From the NCBI RefSeq assembly GCF_964340395.1, contig NC_135556.1:14023910-14087909 (forward strand): a DNA stretch of 64,000 bases, in the 5' to 3' direction. Positions 54,023 to 64,000 of the stretch are shown here, piece by piece (position 1 is the stretch's first letter; each line of letters starts with the position of its first letter). Source of the DNA: Glandiceps talaboti (taxonomy: Eukaryota > Hemichordata > Enteropneusta > Spengelidae). A program made the position numbers and the translations under genes. The notes beneath the pieces were generated by a model. That model worked only from the letters and a program-made list of their open reading frames with translations. It searched no databases and was not told the origin of the DNA.

Positions 54023-56060
54023 TATCTAATAATACAGGTCACATCTTTACTCTTGGTATCAGAAACTATTATACAAATATTATTTTCCTTTCTGAATTAT
54101 CTAACAGCTACAAATGCCACCTGACAAGTATGATTACACCTAACTGCCTCGTAGTAGTACAACTAATTGTCGGAATGTTTCAGGAAATATCGGTACTGAA
54201 AAGTTCATTTCCTACCAAGTCATGAAACGCCATAAAAAGATGATACTGGTCATTACTTTCCTTTGATGTCTCCAGTCAAGGTTTCAGGAAATATTGATAA
54301 TAAAGATTTAATTTCCTTCAAATGAAAAGCAAACGATTAAAATCCCTATAAAAAAACATCAAATGTCTTTTTCTCATCCATTACATGTACTTAAAAGTAT
54401 TCAAGGAAGATTTCTGAAACCATTCAGAGTTTGATTTCCTAAATCAGATTTGAACCCCTATAAGAATGAGATCGTATTTTACTGATAGTTGTGTTTATGT
54501 ATTATAATTGCTCACTTCTATCTGTAGTCTTGTCCCCACCTGAATTGCTTCAAAACCAACTCAAAATGAATAGATGCATTTATTTGGTTCAAACCTGGTT
54601 TATGTCCCCACAAGAAAACCGACCATACATTGGATTTTTTAATTCATTTCCTTTTGCATGTGCATCGGTTTTGAACCGATTTACGGTGAAATGACCTGCC
54701 GAAGGTGGTTTCGATTAAAATCATTTTTAGTGCATGTGGGGATAGGAAAACCAACTTCAATTCGATTTCAAACTGATTCAACATGGGCACATGCAGGGCT
54801 GTTATTTCCTGCAACAAATTGATGCCTATAAAAATGAGATGATGACACACACTGATAGTGTACTATGTCTAGTATTAATTGTTATCTATCTTTAATAGAT
54901 CATTAATCTAATCTGTTAATGCCAAAATAAGAGATGAAAAATGTTTGACTAGACTGATCAGTAGGTGTTCACCGCTGTGCAGGCTAGCAGATTAAAATAC
55001 TGAATTAGAAGAGTGAGTTGATGAATGCTGGAATGGTGGGATGTCAAAATTTACTTTGAGACAGTGCATGTATAGAAGAAGTCATCCCCTGGCATTAACA
55101 GTGATTGTATGACTTTGCCATAATCCCCAAAATAGTGATAGATGTATGTATACACAGTTCTTTGGGGTGATAATCTAGAAATCTGTACAGGTTTTGATTA
55201 AAAAGGCAAGTATAGTCCCAAAATGGTAGTAACTCACATTATTGTCTATGATCTGTACAGTACGTGATACTACATGGTGCAATTTCAGAATTGGAATGTC
55301 AGAAATAGGCAGTAAATATGTCTGACAGATATGCATGTAACTGATGACGCTGTACAGGTGGAAATAGCAACCAGAATTTGAATGGCAGTTATCTAACAAA
55401 ATATTTTCTAAAAATATCTTCAGTTGCAGGTACATGTAGTTTAGCTTTAAGCTAATTCAGACAGAGGTTACAGTATGCTGTTATAATACACATGTACTTG
55501 TTACAAACAATGTACAAACACATATGAAAATAATTTGACAGAAAGTGGTGTTAATCCTGAACAGGGTTAGAGATTGATTCAGACAAGGATTTATATAATC
55601 ACAGATAGAATTTTAAGAAACACAGTTGAATGTTAAGGGAGCACTTAAATCTCAGCCAATCCTGTCCTCAGGTTTGCTCAAGACCAGATTTGTGTAATTA
55701 AATCAGTGAAAACGTTCATGTATACCCTCAACTACGCTTTAAACGGTTGGAAGTAAAAACTCAAGTATGCTTTAAACGGTTGGAATTTGACTGAATTGAT
55801 CCACTATGTACTATCAGAGGATGCATCACATTAGAAACTTGCTTGCTGTCCAAAAATTTTGGTTTGCCATCAAAAAACATGTCAGCAGTTTTAGCAGCCC
55901 AGACAGTAACTTTTATCCCAGGCTACCAGAATGGTTGGTTGGTTTATATAAAGCCAGGACAAAACTTTGGCCAGTCAGTGTAACTAATATAAGTAGTGTT
56001 GTATGTTTTATGTAGTCCAACTTTGATTCAGCAATGTTGACTTTAATATGCAACGCTATT
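54023..56060. other. Intronic, with minor repeats
   Basis: Phrases such as CCTATAAGAATGAGAT (about 54458) and CCTATAAAAATGAGAT (about 54826), each followed by ACTGATAGT, mark a diverged duplication. At 55735-55790 CTTTAAACGGTTGGAA occurs twice in tandem. No exon recognised. Confidence 0.4.
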
Positions 56061-56380
56061 TAGATGTTATTCCCCAATATTTTTCTTCATTCAGCCAAGG
56101 AAAATACTAGTAACCTAAGGGGCCTTGTCACTACGAGTCATTAAGCGAGTACACCCCTTAGGTCACAAGTATTTTCTTGCTGAAGGAACAAAAATATTAG
56201 AGGATAGTATAATAATACCACCACCAGTAATATCAAAGAAAAATCTGGGAAAGTAGTGGCAATTTTGAACATTTTGACTCATCGAACACAGCGGAATCAG
56301 TGATGTAGGCACTCGTTGTTGTGACATAGAATGACCAGGGTGTAAATTCCATATTTTTGGCTTATGCATGGTATATATAA
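56061..56380 (+). mobile_element. Family A fold-back element, copy 6
   Basis: TAGATGTTATTCCCCAATAT, TTCAGCCAAGGAAAATACTA, ACCTAAGGGGCCTTGTCACT, the inverted CCCTTAGGTCACAAGTATTT, CCAGTAATATCAAAG, CAATTTTGAACATTTTGACT, and an end at TGCATGGTATATATA. Complete, about 320 bp. Confidence 0.85.
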
Positions 56381-57649
56381 TACAACTTCTACTAGTCTAG
56401 AGGCTATCCAGGGCTTCTCAATCTCATGATCTCTCTTAAGTTGAGATGAGATCCAAAGCCATGGTTATAGCCTTTATATAATAGTACTACAATTTATTGT
56501 GATCAAGGCAGCAAGAGAGGCAGACAGAAAAATTTGGGCTACTAGCATACAAATTGTAAGGCCTATCATAAATACTACATGCACCCACTGGTAGATGCAG
56601 TGTTCGTTGGTAGCACTTAGCTTCTGGGCTGACTGAGTGTGACCCTAACGTAGTGTCAAGTCACCTTGATGTAGTTTAATGGTTTGGGGCTCCACCCTCC
56701 ATTTATAGCTATAGAAATAGAACTACGTCACTCAATGTTCACAATTTATATCGAAATTTTATTCTCACAGACACTTTGTATAGTATCATAGACACTTTCT
56801 ATATGTAGGGTGTTTTATTAAAGTTTAAAAACCCTAGAATGGGTTCCCTTAACAGTTACACAGCTTGCTGCATATAAAATAAGGATTTTTTTGTGGGGAA
56901 TGCCAGTTTAACAGCCCAGTTTAGATGAGGATAAATATTCAGGTGTAAAAAGCACTATGTCTTGTTTGGCAAATTTATAGAAAAGTGAGTCCACAACAAA
57001 AATGATGCTATGTAATGTGTGGTAACATATTATACACTGAATCCCAGAACTTAGGATTGAAGCTCTGGCCTTTAACTTTAAGTGTGATAAGAGTGAAGGT
57101 AGATTTTCTAAAATACATATATAACAAAAGTCAATGTGATTAAACTGACTTAGTTTCTAATACCGTAATTCTGGTGGGGAACCCAGTGAAATGCCATAGG
57201 AACTCTGAGGGTAGATCTTACCTGCTTGTAACTACCCATGACAAAAACACAATGACTGTATTACATAAAGTGCACTAATCAGCCGCTCTTTGCTTATAGA
57301 TAGAAAATATGAAAAATGCATAATCCATATGGTTTCAGATTCTATACCTCCAGGTATATAAGTGCTTGGCTGTTTTTCCCTCAAAAGTGTTCTAAATCAG
57401 TAATCTGACAACTTTATGCAATCAAATTTCATACGGTATGCCTAACCATTTATCACTTATCTTCATGTATATTTCATATTTTGATATTACAATCTGTCTT
57501 GGTGGTTTATATAACTATAGCTGCTAGCACATATACCTTAATACTTTCGATCAAAACTTTAAATATTAATACTTCATATCGTTTGTTAGCATTATCCTAG
57601 ATCTGTGGTATACACCTACAGTGAGTACTTGTGATTGTTGTGAGAGATC
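56381..57649. other. Intronic, nothing recognisable
   Basis: AT-rich sequence with no repeat or exon signal. Confidence 0.4.
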
Positions 57650-58020
57650 AACTCTGTCTCCCTGGGGCTGTACCAGTGGCCAGCTCTGGTAGGGGTGTGT
57701 GGCCAGTGCTGGAAACCCCAGGCGCAATTTTAGACCCCTTTCGACCAAAAATCAAGACCCCGTTTTAGACCATTACGGGTTTATAAAAGATGAAAGTTTA
57801 GACCTAAATACATTTTCCTTACGAGGCAACAGTTTGGGGCAATTAATGACAAAATTGAAAATAATACAAAGTGGACCTCATTTCAGACTCTTCAGCTTGA
57901 AAAAAACAGACCCAATTTTAACCCAAAGGGCTAGAAAACTCACCTCAAAGGGCAGTACATATACATTATACTCAAATAAGAGGAGTAAATATCCAATCCC
58001 TATCCATATGACCACTTTGA
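57650..58020 (+). repeat. Family B repeat, copy 3, ending in the family C terminus
   Basis: TCTGGTAGGGGTGTGTGGCC, ATTTTAGACCCCTTTCGACC, GTGGACCTCATTTCAGACTC and CTCAAAGGGCAGTACATATA as in the other copies. It then continues into AAATATCCAATCCCTATCCA and TATGACCACTTT, the terminal sequence of the family C hairpins. The 109-codon frame here is repeat-derived. Confidence 0.75.
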
Positions 58021-58530
58021 TAATATAATATATAAAACTTAAATTCATTGTGCACTATTTTTTGTGTTAAATTTCTTGTGTTATTATCACATGTTTACAA
58101 TGAACATAACTTTCATTTAATTCAAACAAATGGAGTTGGAAGAGATAGTTGTGATGTTGCCTATAGGGCAGTTCAGAAAAAAGTCTGGAGATTGTAGAAA
58201 TGAAAACCCTATAGGGCAGCTCAGATATAGTCTGCGATAAGATACATGTATGAGTTGTACAAAATTCAAACTGTGCGATTAGCTATTAATATGTTCTACC
58301 AATTGTATACTCTTCATACAAGCCTATCATTACAATTTACAATGTTCCTGCTTGATGAATTTATGACATGGTCTCATCTATATGATAAGACAGACTCATG
58401 CTAGTCAAAACCATCAAACACTAATGATGATAAGTGATCGTATCCCATATGTAGTCTGGAGAATGAAAGAGAAATTATGAAACAGGATTAGAAAAAATTG
58501 TCATCGGTTGATAATTCACAATTAGTAATG
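58021..58530. other. Intronic, with one short duplication
   Basis: CCTATAGGGCAGYTCAGA occurs twice (about 58160 and 58209). Nothing else was seen. Confidence 0.4.
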
Positions 58531-58575
58531 TCAAAGGTCAGGTCTAATGTCAAAGGTCAGGTCTAACGTCAAACT
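58531..58575 (+). repeat. 20-bp tandem repeat containing AAAGGTCA half-sites
   Basis: Two full units of AATGTCAAAGGTCAGGTCTA and a partial third. Each full unit holds the nuclear-receptor half-site AGGTCA preceded by CAA, spaced exactly 20 bp (two helical turns). Confidence 0.85.
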
Positions 58576-59038
58576 CTAGAGTATGACTATGAGAAATCAA
58601 CTTTGATTTTTCAGTTGGTATGGATACAGGTCATACACTCCTTGTTCTAAGAATTAAAGAGGTAAAAACAGGCACAATGTGTACATGAATTGAATTTTGT
58701 AGTATTTAGAAAGGTTTCAAAGTGCAAGGGAAAAAAAGAAAGCAGTAAACATTTTAATAGCTGTGAAAATAAAAATTTGAATGGATTGCTCTAAATACGT
58801 TCTTATCAGTCATGCAGAAAAAGAGATAAGCAGAAAGTATATATGGCTTTCCTTTGCGATTGTATACCAGTATTCAATAGTCTGATAAAAGAATACCGCA
58901 GGGAGAGAACTTAAAGTTAGTTTGTTGTATCTCTCAGAAGCCCACCCATCTCTTTGTTGCTGCAGACAGACACTGAGTTCTCCCTATCGCCAGACTATTA
59001 CAATGGGTAACACTGAAGTAAAGCACTTTCTCTATGGG
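58576..59038. other. Intronic, nothing recognisable
   Basis: AT-rich sequence. Confidence 0.4.
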
Positions 59039-59144
59039 CCACACTTGTTTATAGCATTCATATCAAGTGTAAAGTATACTGTTTCAATTAGCAAATGAAA
59101 CAGTGTACTTTTACACTTGATGTGGGTGTTATAAACGATTGTGG
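59039..59144 (+). ncRNA. Pre-miRNA-like hairpin or small MITE
   Basis: A 48-bp arm (59039-59086) pairs with 59096-59144 around a 9-base loop. The inner 25 bp are nearly perfect (TATCAAGTGTAAAGTA against its inverse with one bulge). Mismatches in the outer part are mostly transitions, which would still pair as G-U in RNA. The size and single short loop fit a microRNA precursor, but a relic MITE is equally possible. No family recognised. Confidence 0.4.
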
Positions 59145-60702
59145 TAAATACAGACGCTTTAGGTGTTATGGTAATACATGCTGACAGTAAAGGTTTCTAC
59201 CTGTAGACACACAGTCAGTATATTCAGTATACATCTAAATGATTAACTCTTTGAAGTTTTTTAGTGGTAATTCATGGACGAGGTTCACAATGGCACACAT
59301 GTATTATGATGACTCAACTACTTCAGTCTGCTTAGTAGATGCTGTCTCTTTTTTTGGAAACAGTTGTATTGTGAAAATCAATTTCTAGCTGTCATACAAA
59401 ATATGAAAGTCTCCTTTTAAAATTGACGTCTGTTGTACAACTGAACTATAGTCATAATTAAAGTGTTTTGGGAAGGATTCTGAACATCAGTATAAAGAGT
59501 AATAGTGATATTAAATGTATATATATATATATACTAAATATAGCTTTTTGGAAAATTTCTCAGTAGTTGTGTAATACTTTCAAAAGCAACATGTTTCAGG
59601 GTAAAGGGTCAATGTTAGTGTGTGTTAATAGCTTTTTTAAAAAAATAAAAACATTCAAACTCTATCAAGAGTTTCATGTTTGGATACATTTATAGATTAC
59701 AATTATTGTAAATGTAAAGAGATACAGGAAAGCTATTTCCATGCAAAGCTTTTACGATATTCATCTCATTCTCAGTAATGTAAAGAGGACATATTCTAGC
59801 ACCGACCTTGACCTAAGGCCTGCAAGGTCAATTGTCAAAACCAATTTCTGCCTATCATAGACACATTGTAGTGTTTGAGGGGGATGTGTCTGCTATGAAG
59901 ACAGGTTTATATTTAGATTAATTATTTGGCAATAACTTTAAAAGTACTGATGGGGATAACACAATAAAGCAGTTACAACTGATGAAAAACTGTGTACAGT
60001 GGCATGCAAAGTAGTCATCTACACATGCACAGAACAGAAAATTTATAGTCAAGAAAATTCAAGTTTGTGTAAGAATTGATTTGTCGAATGAGAATCCCTG
60101 GGTATTGATCAGATAGATACTAGCTATCTCTGTAGTAAATCAGACAGTTGTCGATTTGGACCTAAGTTCCTTACAAATCAATATAGAGCAAAGTATAGAC
60201 ATACATTGTGACGTTCATTACAGCTACTTGTGATCAGAAATTTGTCGAGAGTATGTGATTTTGTAATCATGTTTTTTGTTAACTGCAGTCATGAACTAAT
60301 GTCTGTGTGTTGCATAATGAATTTCTTGACTTTAAACGTTATACTACAGAAATTATTTCTTTGAGCTCACTGATGGTACCAAGAGATGGGATGAGGGTAC
60401 ACACACTGTCACACTACACCATGCATGCTCATACCACATATGAATGCACACAAATATGACACATAACACACAGTCTGCAGTCACACATACATACATGTAT
60501 ATACTTATGTGATATACACATACTGGTGCACATACACATACACAATCCATACATACATGTACATGTACATGTACATGTACACACAAAAAAGTGTGGTCGA
60601 GTGACTAGACACACTCCTTCAACATTTAAATTTCATACAAATTTATACACACCATCCAAATTATCTAACTCAGTCATGTTGTGTTGTATGATTCATCTTT
60701 AG
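59145..60702. other. 3' end of the giant intron
   Basis: AT-rich sequence with a TA run at about 59517-59534 and an ACATGT tandem repeat (60554-60582). It ends in the acceptor GATTCATCTTTAG at 60690-60702. No other exon seen. Confidence 0.5.
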
Positions 60703-60856
60703 GGGAATTGTAAATGGACAAGTATGAGTGGACGTAGTGTTCAGCTGACTAAGACTTTACTGGTTTATTTATCTGAAATGGAGAGGACAATGTTACAGAA
60801 AGTAGCCATGCAGTGTCTACAGGAATATGAATTAGGATCCATTACTGTACCCAAAG
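60703..60856 (+). CDS. ARHGAP6: Second coding exon of the ARHGAP6-like RhoGAP
   Basis: A 154-bp exon encoding 51 residues, from GNCKWTSMSGRSVQLTKT to ELGSITVPK, plus one base. It enters in phase 0 and leaves in phase 1 at a strong donor (CAAAG then GTAAGT at 60857). The W-x-SMSGRSV-x-L motif, the helix LSEMERTMLQKVAMQCLQ and the ending IT-V/I-PK are the conserved block that precedes the RhoGAP domain in ARHGAP6 and, in part, ARHGAP36. That block is the basis for naming the gene. Its role is unassigned; in vertebrate proteins it lies upstream of a basic linker and the GAP domain. Exon 1 joins in frame (LWSHE then GNCKW). All further exons, including the catalytic arginine finger, lie beyond the window. 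The split codon at the exit is consistent with the Asp or Gly that follows PK in relatives. Confidence 0.88.
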
Positions 60857-60935
60857 GTAAGTTGTCATTCTCCTACTTCACAATGGCAAACTGAGTCATG
60901 CAATTTGAAATACACATTCAAATACATACTTTAAT

Positions 60936-60939
<4 letters not shown>

Positions 60940-60978
<39 letters not shown>

Positions 60979-61084
60979 TACATACATACATACATACATA
61001 CATACATACATACATACATACATACATACATACATACATACATACATACATGCATACATACATGTACATACATACATACATACA

Positions 61085-61115
<31 letters not shown>

Positions 61116-61158
61116 TACAGACAGACAGACAATGTACACACAGATAGACAGACAGACA
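60940..61158 (+). repeat. Compound microsatellite (ACAG)n(ATAC)n(ACAG)n
   Basis: About nine ACAG units, about 34 ATAC units with CATG interruptions (60977-61113), then ACAG units again. It lies about 85 bp after the exon-2 donor, with ATAC on the sense strand, complementary to the GTAT tract that follows the exon-1 donor. Confidence 0.97.
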
Positions 61159-63568
61159 TTAGTTGGTAAATACATGTATAGTTGAGCAGTACATAAATCT
61201 TGTTATTCACCTTTTGCCAAAATAGTTTAATATTAAGTCATATTTCTCATCTCAGTGAAAAATTGAAATATTACACCTATCAGTAAAACTCTAATTTCAA
61301 CCGTATGGATTTTGAATTTGTCAATCTAATGAGATATGTTGGACACAATAGGAGACATGAAGAAAGAAATATTTGAATGTAGTTCGGTATTGTTAGAAGT
61401 GAAATCCTTCGAGAGTTGTCATTGACTTGGAGATAGAATGAAGTCTTGTGTAATGTTTGACAGACATTTCAAACCTACATGACAAGGTTACGACGTGCCA
61501 CAAGAAAGGCTGCAAGATCCTTTAACAAGGATGTCTTTTTTTCAATCAGTTCTAAATACGCTCAATTGATCTCACTGCCCGGAGGCAATTGAGTTTTCAA
61601 AACGAGAGAAAATCAGAACTGCCGTTGGTGCTATTTAACTTCATATTCTGAAGTGGATGCAATAAGTAGTTCTGTCGGAACAAAATGGGTTGATTGTAGA
61701 GAGAAGGTGTTTAGAAAGATGAGATCCTGTCATTACTGATAATGAGGGGGAATTCACTTCCAAGGTATTGTATCGAACAATGACTGTCACAAATATCAAA
61801 AAAGTCTGAGCGTGTTCAAATATAGAAAACATTCCTATAAGTAGCAGTCTGTTGAGGATTCTGTAAGTGTTACATGATCATAAATGGTAAAAGAAATAGA
61901 ATTGTAAGTCTTGAGGTATGGATATATGCATGCCTAACATCATTCACCACATTCCCTGTGAAAATGTGAACTTGGACAAGACATGCAATCATGATGTCTG
62001 GGTTTTTTTTATGCAGTCCAAAGCTTTCTGTATATACCTATATAATTGGTTGCTGACAAATTAACATCATTGTTTATTATAGATTGTAAAATATATAGCA
62101 TGTTTTATGCAATCATCAGCTACCTGTATAATGTACTAGCACCTCACAGTATAGACCTGTTGCTTAGTTCCAAGATGCCATTGCATGTCTGTCCATAGAA
62201 TGTTAATATGTATTGTGTACCCGCTGAGGGGTTTGCACGCGCTGCTCAGGGGGATGGTTGTCACCTGACTATACCCTGGATTCACCCGTAATATTTGTTC
62301 TATAAAATCACTTGTAATCAAAGAGGTCATAAGGTCTTTCCATCATTTCCCGATGAAAATGTACGTCGTTATTTCAGATGTAATAAAGACAACACAAGAC
62401 TAAATGTAACATTTTTAGCAATGTCCTTTCACGCAATGCATCTTGGAACCAGAAAATCAACTATTCATCATTGATTGTTTAGAAGATAAAGGCTTTAATC
62501 TATGTCATACAACATGACTGTATCATGATCATTATATGTCTATACTGTATTTGTCTTCTCAATGGTATGAAATTAATGCATACATTACTTGAAGCACTGA
62601 TGTTTAGACCATAAGCATAAACCTATTTCTCCACTACTAAGGAAGCCATACTCTTTATAACTATTCACAGACATTTGCCAGGTGTATGCCAAACATGGTA
62701 AATCACATAGGAATAGTCGACAAGCTATGAATATCAATGAAAGTACTCACACCGCTGCATGATTATTTAATCATAATGTTGTCACCTAGTTACCTATAGC
62801 TTAAATGTAACAACACCTCATGTTTGAAGAGTTCATTTCAGAAAAATCCCCCCAGGATCTTCCTATCACACATATCACCTACAAATGTTAAATGGGTCTC
62901 ATATTACAAATCATCAATTTTGTACTTTTCAATTTTAAGTACTTCTGTCTAACTGAAACTCAATTGTACGTTCAGTGAAATTGATCAGGTGTGGCATTAG
63001 TTTTCCAATGATCATGAATAAATTAGGACAATGACAGAGAGTCGCCAGGTGCACCATTAAGCCAACTCATTTGCCAGTTTTCAAATTCATAGAACAATTT
63101 ATGGAAAGTTAAGTCGTGCCAATTCATGGAGCCCTGATTGGATCGCTGTTGTGTCACATGTAGGTCACAGTGATTATATAGTGAAAGTATTTCATCTCAA
63201 CTCGGTGAGGGAACTCTGAATTCAGAAAACTCTGCCGAATGTAGTCTTTGTGAAGGAGAATTTTACGAAAGAATTCCATTCTAATTAAAAAACTCTGGGT
63301 GAAGCCATTGTATCGAAAGTATTTCATCATAATTCATGGAACTCTTGGGTGAAGCCAATTTGTGATATCGCGGAGATCACGATACTATCGACCGACGTTC
63401 ATTTTCTAGATCTCGACTGACAGCAGTTTCAATTATTAGATGTGAGTGCTACAAAATGTATCTGCTAGCTGTTTCATGTATCTAGCCTTTGTGAAACATT
63501 TGCTTCGATCTATCTGTACTCCAGTTGTCACTTTTAACAAGAAAAGTATGCACAGTATTACCAAACTG

Positions 63569-63757
<189 letters not shown>

Positions 63758-64000
63758 GACACAGGTATAGATATCTGTAGAGTAACTTTTCCCTTACTCT
63801 TTTTCACAGCCTGAGTGTAGACTAGTATAGCTAAACGAGACTGTATATCTAAATGCTTTCTGAGTCCTTGTTGAAGAATCATTAAAGGTAGAAAGCTGAT
63901 GGAAACTGGTCATGAGAGTTTGATAGGTTATTGACTCTGTAGTTAATGTGAGCTCTTAGATAGAGTATGATGAATTGTAGAGGCATCCATTAGTCAGGAA

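Noticed and set aside
54480-54870. A further TIR element suggested by GTCCCCAC and GTGGGGAT phrases
   Set aside because: The inverted match is only about ten bases and flanks do not align, so it is too weak to call.
57699-58028. 109-codon frame resembling a small protein gene
   Set aside because: It lies wholly inside a dispersed repeat (family B) whose other copies do not keep the frame.

Overview
This window is nuclear DNA from an intron-rich animal. It is AT-rich and gene-poor, full of long microsatellites and short non-coding fold-back elements, and holds only isolated exons with GT-AG boundaries. The exon proteins and the style of the genome fit a marine invertebrate, either a non-vertebrate deuterostome or a lophotrochozoan. 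The sequence alone does not settle which.

Layout. (1) Positions 1-1200 hold the last exon (451-797, + strand) of a tetratricopeptide-repeat protein, then its 3' UTR and poly(A) signal. (2) Positions 1200-15800 are intergenic. They contain very long simple repeats and a CpG-richer stretch (about 4.2-5.4 kb) with a short candidate first exon. (3) Positions 16069-16773 are the first coding exon of a Rho GTPase-activating protein of the ARHGAP6 type. (4) Positions 16774-60702 are one 43.9-kb intron. (5) Positions 60703-60856 are the second coding exon of the same gene, and its second intron runs to the window end. The two exons join in phase 0 at a Glu-Gly junction that matches, as I recall it, the boundary region of vertebrate ARHGAP6. 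The RhoGAP catalytic domain must lie downstream, outside the window.

The giant intron has no recognisable nested protein gene. It carries several families of short non-autonomous DNA elements: a fold-back family with six copies; a TTAA-flanked family with two copies; a long-hairpin family; a 200-bp TIR family; a 438-bp element with perfect 18-bp TIRs; and a 231-bp palindromic-TIR element inserted inside another repeat with an 11-bp target duplication. It also holds a 49-bp tandem array with six ATGCAAAT octamers, a miRNA-like hairpin, and a CpG-rich patch with an NRF1-like site and a small ORF. No transposase, reverse transcriptase, rRNA, CRISPR array or bacterial operon was seen, and I could not identify any tRNA by eye. 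Most open reading frames in the window are microsatellite or repeat artefacts.
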